This document shows, piece by piece, positions 26,839 through 35,393 of a DNA stretch of 64,000 nucleotides. Under the pieces are notes generated by a model. The model was given only the letters and a program-made list of their open reading frames with translations, ran no database searches and was not told the DNA's origin. Origin of the DNA: Bin5 sp965204705 (GTDB lineage Bacteria; Chloroflexota; Anaerolineae; Caldilineales; Caldilineaceae); contig OZ242006.1 in NCBI GenBank assembly GCA_965204705.1, forward strand, positions 3,720,001 to 3,784,000, given 5' to 3'. Position 1 is the first letter of the stretch, and every line of letters begins with the position of its first letter. The position numbers were made by a program, and so were the translations under genes.

Positions 26839-29043
26839 ATGTATTCAGAATTATTTCGCTTCTACTGGATTCGCCGCTGGCAGGGCGCCTTCGTCGCTGC
26901 GGCCTTGCTATTGTCCTTGCTTTCTCAGATTGCCGTTGCGGGCACGTCTGACGCCATTGAGCAGGGCACGAACGGCACCGACTGTGCGAGCACGCACACG
27001 GTCACGGCCGGGGAAACGCTTACCGGTCTATCTGTGAGCACGGGTGTATCACTTTCGGCTCTGGCACAGGCAAACAATCTCTCCATAACCGACCAGGTGT
27101 TGATCGGTCAGGAGCTATGTATTCCTCACGTCATCAGTGCGGCTTCTCCTGTTGCACCAGCCGCGCCGGCCCCCACTCAACGGTCCGGGACTGCCGCCAG
27201 TTGGACTGGGAAGTACTATAACACTCAGGATCTCAGCGGTGACCCGGTCCTGACAAGACAGGACGGGGCAATCAGCTTTGACTGGCAGTCCGGGAGTCCG
27301 GATACCAGCATAAACAACGACGGTTTCAGCGTGTCCTGGACGGCAAGCGTTACATTTGAGACGGGTACCTACAGGTTTACCGCTGTCGCCGACGACGGCG
27401 TGCGCGTCTACGTGGACGACACGCTTGTTTTGGAGGACTGGAACGTTCACCCGGCAACCACCACTGTTCAAGATACTGAGCTCACGGAAGGCAGCCACAC
27501 GGTGAAGGTCGAGTACTTCGAGGCAAGCGGTATGGCGTCGATATCGGTTTCGTGGGAGAAGCAGGTTGTGGAGACGCCCAGCTGCGATATTCAGCCCCAC
27601 GACAGCCTTAGCTCATTCTGGAGCCATTCTTCGCTAGGCTGCGCGAGTGCCGAGGCTTCGACGATTTGGGCTGCGTGGCAGCCGTACGAGGGCGGCAACA
27701 TGATCTGGCGGCAGACTGAGGATGCCGTATATGTCTATGCAGATGATGGTGACTGGGCCCGCTTCGAGGATAACTGGAACGAGCAGGCACTCAGCAACAA
27801 CCGGGGCACACCGCCAACCGGCTTACAGTCACCTGTGCGCGGATTCGGCTATCTGTGGGAGACAAATGACAGTGTATATGACGATCTGGGTTGGGCCACG
27901 GACGGTGAGAAAGGCTTTTGCGCCCGGATCCAGCAGTTTGCGAATGGCATTTTGCTCCTCGGTGATACTGTAGAGACATGCCACGACAATTCACATAACT
28001 TTGCTTCACAGACGGTCTTTGCCAAGAACGCCCTGGAGGCCCTGACAGGCGGCACGTGGAAATTCCTCTGCAACACAGATACCCATGGACAGTTGAAGCC
28101 CTACTGGGATCAGAGTGAGCTTGGATGTCCGGTCTCTGCGGGACAAACTCTGTGGTCTGCCTGGCAGTCGTTCCAGCAAGGATACATGTTCTGGCGGCAG
28201 GATGAAGATGCCGTGTTTGTGTTTACAGACGAGGCATCGTGGACCCGATTCTCGGATGACTGGGACAGCCAGACATATACGCAGACCCGGGGTACGGCGC
28301 CGGATGGCATGCAGTCGCCGGTGCGGGGCTTTGGCTATCTTTGGGAAACAGATGACGAAGTCTATGCGGATCTGGGCTGGGCGACTGAGGTCGAGAAAGG
28401 CGCGTGTACGCTGACGCAGGCGTTCGACCACGGCACTCTGTATGGGGGCGATACAGTCGAATCCTGCTTTGAAAACTCTGACAATCTGGTGTCAGAGACT
28501 GTGTTGGGCTCGAATACCATTCAGGCGCTGGACGGGGGCAGCTGGGAATTTGTGTGTAAAGTCCAAGTAAACAGCAGGCTGGAACATCTTTGGGACTATG
28601 ACAGCTATGGCTGTCCCGAAGATGAAGGGGGAACCATTTGGGCGTCATGGCAGCCGTTCCAGACAGGCCACATGATCTGGCGGGAGAATGATGATGCCGT
28701 GTTTGTGTTTGTCAACGGCAGTTCGTGGGAACGCTTTGACGATGACTGGGACGATCAGGCCTATACGTCGGTCCGGGGCACGCCCCCTGCAGGCTTCCAG
28801 GCTCCTGTGGAGGGATTCGGTTATCTTTGGGAAAACAGTGATGACGTCTATAGCGACCTGGGCTGGGCCACTGCCGGGGAAAGAGGTTTCTGCGCAGTAT
28901 ACCAGGCGTATGCGAATGGGTTCCTCCTTCTGAGTGATCCGGTAGATTCTTGTCACGATGGAGAAAGCAACTCGGCTAAGGAGATCGACTTTGCCCTCCA
29001 TTCGCTTAGCGCTCTCGACAGCGGTACCTGGACGCTCAAGTAA
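26839..29043 (+). CDS. Secreted LysM-PA14 protein with three copies of an unnamed repeat
   Basis: A 734-residue exported protein: a signal peptide (about 1-34, ending AVAG), a LysM domain (about 50-95, HTVTAGETL to IGQELCIP) that binds peptidoglycan or chitin-like glycans, a PA14 domain (about 115-235, with TADDG-like VADDGVRVYVDD) that usually binds carbohydrate, then three repeats of about 160 residues starting near 247, 409 and 570. Each repeat contains W..WQ.F..G.M.WR, a DDAV(Y/F)V strand, RG..P and P..GFGYLWE with LGWAT..E.G.C, and four to five Cys. No catalytic motif is evident; a wall-attached binding protein is the best inference. It ends just before a strong hairpin. Confidence 0.85.
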   Translation: MYSELFRFYWIRRWQGAFVAAALLLSLLSQIAVAGTSDAIEQGTNGTDCASTHTVTAGETLTGLSVSTGVSLSALAQANNLSITDQVLIGQELCIPHVISAASPVAPAAPAPTQRSGTAASWTGKYYNTQDLSGDPVLTRQDGAISFDWQSGSPDTSINNDGFSVSWTASVTFETGTYRFTAVADDGVRVYVDDTLVLEDWNVHPATTTVQDTELTEGSHTVKVEYFEASGMASISVSWEKQVVETPSCDIQPHDSLSSFWSHSSLGCASAEASTIWAAWQPYEGGNMIWRQTEDAVYVYADDGDWARFEDNWNEQALSNNRGTPPTGLQSPVRGFGYLWETNDSVYDDLGWATDGEKGFCARIQQFANGILLLGDTVETCHDNSHNFASQTVFAKNALEALTGGTWKFLCNTDTHGQLKPYWDQSELGCPVSAGQTLWSAWQSFQQGYMFWRQDEDAVFVFTDEASWTRFSDDWDSQTYTQTRGTAPDGMQSPVRGFGYLWETDDEVYADLGWATEVEKGACTLTQAFDHGTLYGGDTVESCFENSDNLVSETVLGSNTIQALDGGSWEFVCKVQVNSRLEHLWDYDSYGCPEDEGGTIWASWQPFQTGHMIWRENDDAVFVFVNGSSWERFDDDWDDQAYTSVRGTPPAGFQAPVEGFGYLWENSDDVYSDLGWATAGERGFCAVYQAYANGFLLLSDPVDSCHDGESNSAKEIDFALHSLSALDSGTWTLK

Positions 29044-29059
29044 GAATAGATGAATTGAA

Positions 29060-29090
29060 GGGAGGGGATCGTAAAGAGCGATCCCCTCCC
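29060..29090 (+). terminator. Strong stem-loop after the LysM/PA14 gene
   Basis: A perfect 12-bp stem (GGGAGGGGATCG pairing with CGATCCCCTCCC) and a 7-base loop, 16 bases after the stop codon. There is no T-run after it, so it may stop polymerase weakly or protect the 3' end. Confidence 0.65.
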
Positions 29091-29140
29091 AATCTATCCT
29101 CGTCGATTTGCTGCATGCCGGCGGTCAGATCAAACTATCG

Positions 29141-30691
29141 ATGTCCCGCACGCCGCATCTGGTCCGCTCCTCTTTCCTCGTCTTTTTCATCTTCGGGCTG
29201 GACAAAATAACGGGCTTTGTCAAGCTGCTGTTGACGACCAGGCTTTTTGGTATAGGCCCGGAGATTGATGCCTTTGCGACGGCCAATCAGCTACCTGAGC
29301 TTCTTCTGGCGCTGCTTGCCGCGGGGGCGCTCTCCGCCGCGTTTATCCCTGTCTACTCCGGATACTTGACCCGGTCGCGGCACCGGGAGGCCGAATCGCT
29401 GGCGGGGACCGTGTTGACGCTGACTGTAATCGCAGTGGGCTCGGCCTGTTTTCTGTCCATCCTGGCCGCGCCCTGGCTAGTGCGCGTTGTACTGGCTCCC
29501 CATTTTCCTGCTGAGACACAGCAACTCACTATACAGATGATGCGGATCTTCCTGGCGGCCGCGGGGTTGATCAGTGTGTCCGGTGTGTTCGGCAGCGTGC
29601 TCCATTCGCACCAGCACTTTCTGACGCCGGCCCTGGGAAGGGTGCTGATCGACCTGGGGCAGATTGCGGGGATGGCTCTGCTCGTGCCGATTATGGGCGT
29701 GTACGGCATGGCCTGGGGCAGTGTTCTGGGCGCGGGGCTAACGGTGCTTGTGCAGATCCCGGCCCTGGCACGTCATCGAGTGCGTTTGCGACTGCAGATA
29801 AAACTGCGGCTCGATGGTGTACGGGAGGTCCTGCGGTTGATGGGTCCCCGCATCGTGACGCTTGGCGCCTTTCAGGCGGTGGACCTGGTTTTCATACGGC
29901 TGGCTTCAGCATTGCCGGCTGGCAGCATCGCGGCCTTCCATTACGCAATGCTGGTGATGCTATCGATGCCCAAATCACTATTTGGCGCAGCAGTTTCAAC
30001 TGTTATCTTTCCGACGATGGCCGAGCAGTACAACATGGGATCGGGTCAGAGGCTGCGTCAGACGGTCACGCATGGGTTGCGGGCGACTTGGCTGCTGTTG
30101 CTGCCGGCCGCGGTGGGTCTGCTGGTCCTGGGAAGGCCGGCGGTGGCGTTTCTGTTGGAGAGGGGCGAGTTTGGCCCGGAGTCGAGCGCATTGGTATATC
30201 TGCTGATGGCGATTTTCTCCGTGCGCCTGCTGGGTGAAGCATCCTACGATGTGCTCACCCTGACTTTTTTCGCCCAGCACAACACGCACGTGCCGATGTG
30301 GGCGACTTTGGGATGGATGGTTCTGAATGCCGGGCTGAGCATTCTGCTCGTCGGGCCGTTCGGAATCGCCGGCTTGGCCTGGGCGACTTCAGTTGCGGGC
30401 GCGGCGCTGGCGACGGCGCTGTTTGGGCTAAATCTGCGAGTGGGCGGCGTGGACAGTTCGATGCTGCGGACGACCCTGGGACGGGCGCTCGCGAGCAGCT
30501 TAGGAATGTGCGGAGTCGTCCTGCTGCTACGCCAAATGCAGATGCCGCCCGCGCTCTTCGTTCTGGCCGGCGCAAGCGGGGGCGGTTTTGTGTTCTTCGG
30601 CGTTTACCTGTTGCTGGGCGGGAAGGAGATCCTGACGGTTCTGGGCCATTTGCGCCGCGGGCTGCAGAAGAGCATCGGGACGAATGCCTGA
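29141..30691 (+). CDS. murJ: Lipid II flippase MurJ/MviN family
   Basis: A polytopic membrane protein of about 516 residues and 13-14 helices of the MOP exporter superfamily. FGIGPEIDAFATANQLPELLLALLAAGALSAAF is split across TM1-TM2 in the manner of MurJ, and the TM7-TM8 region with ALPAGSIAAFHYAM followed by LFGAAVSTVIFPTM is the family hallmark (usual form LP.G..sal.YA). The protein flips lipid-linked peptidoglycan precursor across the membrane, or another lipid-linked glycan in some homologues. The ATG at 29141 is chosen over a TTG at 29108. Located alone between the LysM gene and a convergent dioxygenase gene. Confidence 0.9.
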   Translation: MSRTPHLVRSSFLVFFIFGLDKITGFVKLLLTTRLFGIGPEIDAFATANQLPELLLALLAAGALSAAFIPVYSGYLTRSRHREAESLAGTVLTLTVIAVGSACFLSILAAPWLVRVVLAPHFPAETQQLTIQMMRIFLAAAGLISVSGVFGSVLHSHQHFLTPALGRVLIDLGQIAGMALLVPIMGVYGMAWGSVLGAGLTVLVQIPALARHRVRLRLQIKLRLDGVREVLRLMGPRIVTLGAFQAVDLVFIRLASALPAGSIAAFHYAMLVMLSMPKSLFGAAVSTVIFPTMAEQYNMGSGQRLRQTVTHGLRATWLLLLPAAVGLLVLGRPAVAFLLERGEFGPESSALVYLLMAIFSVRLLGEASYDVLTLTFFAQHNTHVPMWATLGWMVLNAGLSILLVGPFGIAGLAWATSVAGAALATALFGLNLRVGGVDSSMLRTTLGRALASSLGMCGVVLLLRQMQMPPALFVLAGASGGGFVFFGVYLLLGGKEILTVLGHLRRGLQKSIGTNA

Positions 30692-30734
30692 CGCGAATAT
30701 TCTGGCGGCGTCTCACCAGTACGGCGGCCCTATC

Positions 30735-31520
30735 TTATACACCGAGCACGGTCAATTGCGCTTCACTGAGTCGCGCTGCCGTCTCGGGACGCAGGTAGCC
30801 TTGTTGGTCGGTCTGAGGCGGGAAGGCACGCCGGCTGAAGTAGCAGTGGAGGGCGCGGCGGGGGCTGTCGGAACGGTTGACGGTCCCTCCATGCCAGGTG
30901 AAGGCGTTGAAGACGAAGGCAGTGCCTGCCTTGCCCAGGACCAATATCTCATCCGGGTGCGGGGCCTTCGGGTCGTCCATTTCCTGTCCGGGAACACGCC
31001 CTGACATGTGTGATCCGGGCACAAGACGTGTGGGCCCGTTCTCCGGCGTGAAGTCGCTGAGGAGCCAGATGGAGTTGCAGACACTGTAGCGCGGGCGGCT
31101 GCCCTCAAATGACGGCGCCAGTCCGGACTGGCTTAGTGAGCCGTCGCAATGGAGCGCCTGCAGTCCGTGGCCGGGGAGGGAGGCGCGTGCATTTAGAGAT
31201 GATAGCTTGAGGTCGCCTTCCAATACGTAGGACATTGCCGCCAGAACCCTGGTATTGGTCCAGATAAGATCGAAGAGCGGGTCTTTGTTGACCAGGTTTG
31301 CGAGCCTGGCTGTGCCTTCCTCCTGGTGGACCTCTTTGCCGGCGTCGTCTCCTTCCTCCTCTTCCAACTCCTGCAAGCGCGTTCGCAACGCCTCAACTTG
31401 CGAGGGCGTCAGAATGCCAGGCAGAGGAACGTAACCATCCTGATCGAGTGAACTTTTCTCGTCGGGGGTTAAGGTATCCTGGCGTACGCCGAGTGCGTAC
31501 AGAGCGGTCTGAATGTCCAT
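30735..31520 (-). CDS. Phytanoyl-CoA dioxygenase (PhyH) family protein
   Basis: A 261-residue Fe(II)/2-oxoglutarate oxygenase. The iron facial triad is visible as H124 and D126 (LHCDGS) and H210 (FTWHGG), with R222 placed to bind 2-oxoglutarate. SIWLLSDFTPENGPTRLVPGSH is the usual core strand region. An acidic stretch (about 51-60) precedes the core. Such enzymes hydroxylate diverse small molecules; substrate unknown. It ends 44 bases from murJ (convergent) and lies 26 bases downstream of the Gfo/Idh gene, so co-transcription with it is likely. Confidence 0.88.
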   Translation of the reverse strand: MDIQTALYALGVRQDTLTPDEKSSLDQDGYVPLPGILTPSQVEALRTRLQELEEEEGDDAGKEVHQEEGTARLANLVNKDPLFDLIWTNTRVLAAMSYVLEGDLKLSSLNARASLPGHGLQALHCDGSLSQSGLAPSFEGSRPRYSVCNSIWLLSDFTPENGPTRLVPGSHMSGRVPGQEMDDPKAPHPDEILVLGKAGTAFVFNAFTWHGGTVNRSDSPRRALHCYFSRRAFPPQTDQQGYLRPETAARLSEAQLTVLGV

Positions 31521-31545
31521 TGCCCGCCTCTCCTTTTTGCCTACG

Positions 31546-32691
31546 CTAGCCCAGCCGCCATGCGTCTGTATCGACCTGTTCGAGCTGTCCGCTGACGGCG
31601 GAGCGCACGCCCGCGTCGAGTATCGCCATTACTTCCAGATTGAAATCGAGGTCCAGCGTCTGGTGCAGAGGGTCGCCTGTCTGCAGCCGGTGGATGAACT
31701 CCTGCGCTATGTCCGACCGGTCGGCCGGCAGAGGGTCGCAGTCATGTAACTCGGTTCGGCCTGCGCCCCTTTCTATCCGCACTTTGGGGGCTTCGCCGGG
31801 TTTCTCCTTGTCGATCACCAGTGTGCCTTCCGCCCCGTAGACGATCGGCCCGGGGGAAACGCCGTGGTCAAGGGTCGTCCATGACGCTTCACAGAGTGCC
31901 ATTGCCTGGGGGAAGCGGACGATCATGGCGGCATTGTCTTCAGCGTCGCCCCATTTGCTGTTCAGATTGGCGCGCATGCCCATCACGGCCGTGGCAGGCT
32001 CGCCCACCAGCCAGCGGGCCACCAGTGAGCCGTAGCAGCAGTAGTCGAGCATCACCCCACCACCGGCGGCGCTCTGATGCCACCAGGTGGCACCCCGTTC
32101 AACGCCTGTCAGTTTGTGCGGGAGATTCTGGCCACCCTCGTCGCCCCCGGGATGGGAGACGCCCGCTCCCAGCGGACCCAGGTGGCCGCCCCGGAACTTG
32201 ACTGTTAACACCTGCCCTATTGCGCCGCTGTCGACCAACTCCTTGGCTTTGTGGGAGGCAGGTTGCCAGGTGGTCGGCCAGTTGACGATCAGTTCGATAC
32301 CGGCGGCGCGGGCGGCGCGGGCCATTCGCAGGCCGTCAGCCAAAGAGGATGCCATCGGCTTTTCGACCAAGAGATGTACGCCATTTTGCGCGCAGGCTTC
32401 GACCACTGCAGGATGCTGTGCATTTTCGGAGCAGCAGATTACGATATCGAGTGTCTCCTGCTCCAGCATTTCGTTGTAGTCGTCATATGCTTTCGGCACG
32501 CCCAGATCTTCGAGGGCATGGCGCAGGTTCCATTCTCGCGTATAGTGGGCAGTGCGGAGTTCGGGGACCAGCGGCGGTGTGTCCGCGCAAGCGGTCAGTT
32601 CGGCCTGCGGGTGGGCAGCGAAACGCTCCACCAGGTGGTTGATGTGCATATGGGCGAAGCCGATGACTCCGATCTTGTAAGTTTTCGCCAT
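31546..32691 (-). CDS. Gfo/Idh/MocA family oxidoreductase
   Basis: A 381-residue NAD(P)-dependent oxidoreductase. The N-terminal strand reads KIGVIGFAHMH, so the nucleotide loop departs from the usual GxGxxG; the catalytic Lys is in VEKPMA; GGGVMLDYCCYG corresponds to the conserved GGG..D..... of the C-terminal domain. Probably acts on a sugar, inositol or glycoside-derived substrate. It sits between an orphan VapB antitoxin gene (36 bases upstream) and the PhyH gene, all on the minus strand. Confidence 0.87.
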   Translation of the reverse strand: MAKTYKIGVIGFAHMHINHLVERFAAHPQAELTACADTPPLVPELRTAHYTREWNLRHALEDLGVPKAYDDYNEMLEQETLDIVICCSENAQHPAVVEACAQNGVHLLVEKPMASSLADGLRMARAARAAGIELIVNWPTTWQPASHKAKELVDSGAIGQVLTVKFRGGHLGPLGAGVSHPGGDEGGQNLPHKLTGVERGATWWHQSAAGGGVMLDYCCYGSLVARWLVGEPATAVMGMRANLNSKWGDAEDNAAMIVRFPQAMALCEASWTTLDHGVSPGPIVYGAEGTLVIDKEKPGEAPKVRIERGAGRTELHDCDPLPADRSDIAQEFIHRLQTGDPLHQTLDLDFNLEVMAILDAGVRSAVSGQLEQVDTDAWRLG

Positions 32692-32727
32692 GGATGTTTC
32701 TCCGATAAGGGGCTTCCAGATTCGTTC

Positions 32728-32940
32728 TTAGTTCTCTTTGACTCCTACGCGTGATAGGCGCATTGCCTCCAGATCGCCATGCCATTGCAGTTGTCCACGC
32801 AAGCTGCGAACCTCCTCTTGCGACTTCAATCTTACAAGGAGACGCAAGGCATATTCTATCGCATCCCGTTCTGTGGTCGCTCCTGAACAGCGCATCGCGT
32901 CTTCGATCAACTTTTCGTCAAGTGACATGTTGATACGCAA
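32728..32940 (-). CDS. vapB: VapB-type antitoxin (orphan)
   Basis: A 70-residue protein matching the VapB antitoxin family: N-terminal beta strand RINMSLDEKLIEDAM, helix region TTERDAIEYALRLLV (ribbon-helix-helix DNA-binding part) and the C-terminal WHGDLEAMRLSR segment that normally wraps the PIN toxin. The start is a TTG at 32940 with GGAG seven bases upstream, and it matches the family N-terminus. A VapC toxin would be expected directly downstream, but an oxidoreductase gene is found instead, so the antitoxin is unpaired here. Confidence 0.82.
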   Translation of the reverse strand: MRINMSLDEKLIEDAMRCSGATTERDAIEYALRLLVRLKSQEEVRSLRGQLQWHGDLEAMRLSRVGVKEN

Positions 32941-33056
32941 TTAAAGTCTCCGTTGTCTACTTTCAACTCACAACGAGCACGACAGTGCTCGACCATGGTG
33001 GACTGTTGCGGATAATGTTGCTCAGTGCTGACTCGAAGAATGCGCTGGCGCGATCG

Positions 33057-34166
33057 CTAGAAAGTCGTCCGCAGTGCCTGGGCGGTCCCTGACTGCGCTG
33101 ATCGGTAGGCGGCGTCGAAGATTTCGATGACGTGGCGGGCATGCTCCGCGGTTGAAGTAGTAGGGATGTCTTCCCGGATCAAGTCCACCAACTGCATCAC
33201 ATCCTCGAAGACGTGCGCCTCCTCCATGTCGCGATGGGCGCCAACCACGTGCGGGAGCGCGGTCTGCGTGCCGTACTCTTCGTCAATGTCGCGGCCCGGA
33301 TAGTCGAACGGCTCTCCATTGAGCATACCGCCGTTGATGACGCCTCCCGTCCCGAATATCAGGGGGCGGTCCATAGCGGGAAGGCCCCCCGCGGCTACGC
33401 CGTACACAAAGGCGAACAGGCTGTCGCCAAAGTCGAGGACCATCAGGGTATTGTCGTCCATGTCGGTCTTCAGCATTTCTCCGTAAAACTCCCGCTCCTT
33501 GACACGTACGCCGGAGAAAGCGGTAACGCCTTTGGCCGGACCGAGAATGCCGGTCATGGCGTGGAGGCCGTAGACGGTCATGTCGTAGAGTGGTCCTCCG
33601 CCGGGCTTGCGGAAATACCAGGCGGGATTGACGTTGGACAAGGGGTCGTCGCCGCCGCGCACGCGTTCATTTTCATGGTAGCGGCCAAAAGCGGCGCCGG
33701 TGGCCGCCCAGGTCAACGTCCCCAGTGCACCCTCTTCGATCATCTCTTTGATGCGCTGGTGGCGGGGTCGCAGCATTTCACCGGGGCAGGCGACGAGCTT
33801 GACCCCCTTGGCTGCGGCGGCGGCAATCAGCTGGTCGGCTTCGTCGACGGTGGTGGTCATCGACTTATTGAAATGAATGTCGAGGCCGGCGTCGACGCAC
33901 TGCATCCCCTGCTCAAAATGGAAGCCGATTGGGGAAGCAATCGAAACGGCGTCTACGGCGCCAGAATCCAGTAACTCCTCGGCGCTGGCATAGAAGTCAG
34001 GTACACCAAACCTGGACGCGGCCGCTTCAGCCCTTTCTACGACTGGATCACACACGGCGGTAACGTTGACCCGGTCCTGCACATCTTCCATGGTCAGGTG
34101 GGGCAACAGCCCGCGAATTGAAATGCTGCCGGTACCGATGATTCCCAAACGGACTGCGTCTGTCAT
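33057..34166 (-). CDS. Gfo/Idh/MocA family oxidoreductase
   Basis: A 369-residue protein with Rossmann motif GIIGTGSIS, the VCDP strand end and a C-terminal domain with GGGPLYDMTVYGLH. The usual EKP is replaced by NKS (HFNKSMTTT), keeping the Lys but not its neighbours. Such proteins oxidise or reduce sugars and polyols with NAD(P). It is 69 bases downstream of the epimerase gene on the same strand, in a minus-strand group of sugar-type enzymes. Confidence 0.85.
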   Translation of the reverse strand: MTDAVRLGIIGTGSISIRGLLPHLTMEDVQDRVNVTAVCDPVVERAEAAASRFGVPDFYASAEELLDSGAVDAVSIASPIGFHFEQGMQCVDAGLDIHFNKSMTTTVDEADQLIAAAAAKGVKLVACPGEMLRPRHQRIKEMIEEGALGTLTWAATGAAFGRYHENERVRGGDDPLSNVNPAWYFRKPGGGPLYDMTVYGLHAMTGILGPAKGVTAFSGVRVKEREFYGEMLKTDMDDNTLMVLDFGDSLFAFVYGVAAGGLPAMDRPLIFGTGGVINGGMLNGEPFDYPGRDIDEEYGTQTALPHVVGAHRDMEEAHVFEDVMQLVDLIREDIPTTSTAEHARHVIEIFDAAYRSAQSGTAQALRTTF

Positions 34167-34235
34167 TTTGTTTTACTCATTACTGTGTGAAAGGAAGGGT
34201 TAGAGTGAGATAGGCCAGAAAAGCTATAGTTTGCG

Positions 34236-35123
34236 CTAGGTCGTTCGCCATGAGGTGTCGTGCCGCCAACCGACCGCACGCTTGAGTTTGTCGTTGGACA
34301 GCAGAGATTGATGTCCCTCGAGTTCTGCGGCTAAATGGGCAAGCGGAGGGTTGAATCGTTCCACAAGCTCCTTTGTTGGTTCAAGCGCGGTGGTGTCGTC
34401 AGCGTTGAGGAAGTAAGTGTCGTGTACGGGCAGGTCCTGCGCCGCCTCCATCAGGAGTCGATGGGCGTCGGCGACATCCTCGCTTCCGACCCAGCAGTAG
34501 AGCCAGGGATTCCAGGCGCTGGCCGGTTTGGCTTGGGAAGCCATCTGATGGCGGCGCTCCGGGGGACAGACTCCGGCGATGCGGGTTACGTAGGTGCGAA
34601 TGCCGTAGGAGCGGCTGAATGAAGCGAGCAGGTCCTCGCCGGCACGCTTGGTGTAACTGTAGGAGTCTTCGGGAAAGGTCGGATGCGTCTCGTCGATGGG
34701 TAGAAAATCGATGGGAAAGGGCGTATCACTGATGCGGAATCCATGCCCCAAGGCACAGTTGCTGCCGGCCATCACGACAGTTTGCACGCCGGCTTCAACT
34801 GCGGCCTGCATGAGGTAGTAGGTGCCCAGCATGTTGCTGCGGAAGGTGGCGTCGAATGGCAGGCGTTCCTCCTCAACCCGTCTTTGCATGTGCGGATGAT
34901 CGGTTGGCCAGGGCTGGGCGCCGATGTGCTGGATGGCATCTACGCCGACAACGGCCCGCTGGCAGTCCTCCCAATTGGCCAAGTCGCCGCTGATCCAAGG
35001 GAATTGCGAAAACTCGGACTCAGGGCGGCGGCGAGACATCAACACCAGCTCGTATTTTTCTGCAAGTGCACGGATGACATAGGCGCCCAGTTTGCCGCTG
35101 GCGCCGGTGATCAGTACTTTCAT
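34236..35123 (-). CDS. NAD-dependent epimerase/dehydratase (extended SDR)
   Basis: A 295-residue extended SDR: cofactor motif GASGKLG (7-13), ISGDL with the Asp that contacts adenine, and the catalytic Y155-x3-K159 pair in SYSYTKR. It resembles small UDP-glucose 4-epimerase-like, dTDP-rhamnose reductase-like or uronate dehydrogenase-like proteins. Length favours a uronate dehydrogenase or short epimerase, but this is not certain. Upstream member of the pair with the Gfo/Idh gene. Confidence 0.82.
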   Translation of the reverse strand: MKVLITGASGKLGAYVIRALAEKYELVLMSRRRPESEFSQFPWISGDLANWEDCQRAVVGVDAIQHIGAQPWPTDHPHMQRRVEEERLPFDATFRSNMLGTYYLMQAAVEAGVQTVVMAGSNCALGHGFRISDTPFPIDFLPIDETHPTFPEDSYSYTKRAGEDLLASFSRSYGIRTYVTRIAGVCPPERRHQMASQAKPASAWNPWLYCWVGSEDVADAHRLLMEAAQDLPVHDTYFLNADDTTALEPTKELVERFNPPLAHLAAELEGHQSLLSNDKLKRAVGWRHDTSWRTT

Positions 35124-35230
35124 GTTGCAGTTTCAGTGCGGAGTACGGTTATGGAGATTGTATCATGTGTGCAGGGGGCAATCAAGGACTCGTGCCAGTG
35201 GTGTGGGGTGCAAAGTAGTGAGGAGAAACA

Positions 35231-35255
35231 GGGCACCCACAAGGGGCGCCCCTAC
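35231..35255 (+). repeat. Palindromic GTAGGGGC-type unit 2
   Basis: GGGCACCC and GGGCGCCC (one mismatch, A opposite C) around the loop ACAAG, followed by CTAC. It lies in the 35124-35393 gap together with unit 3; otherwise nothing is seen there. Confidence 0.8.
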
Positions 35256-35342
35256 GGGAGTTGGCGGGGAGAGAACAGGGAAAACCAATTCTGATCGACA
35301 GAGTGCCGCTAGAGCGTGTAGATTGACTTGGTAGAAGGACGA

Positions 35343-35367
35343 GGGCACCCACAAGGGGTGCCCCTAC
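35343..35367 (+). repeat. Palindromic GTAGGGGC-type unit 3
   Basis: Perfect 8-bp inverted repeat GGGCACCC/GGGTGCCC around ACAAG, followed by CTAC, 112 bases from unit 2 in the same orientation. Confidence 0.85.
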
Positions 35368-35393
35368 GAAGGGCTACAGATGGGGAGGCAGTG

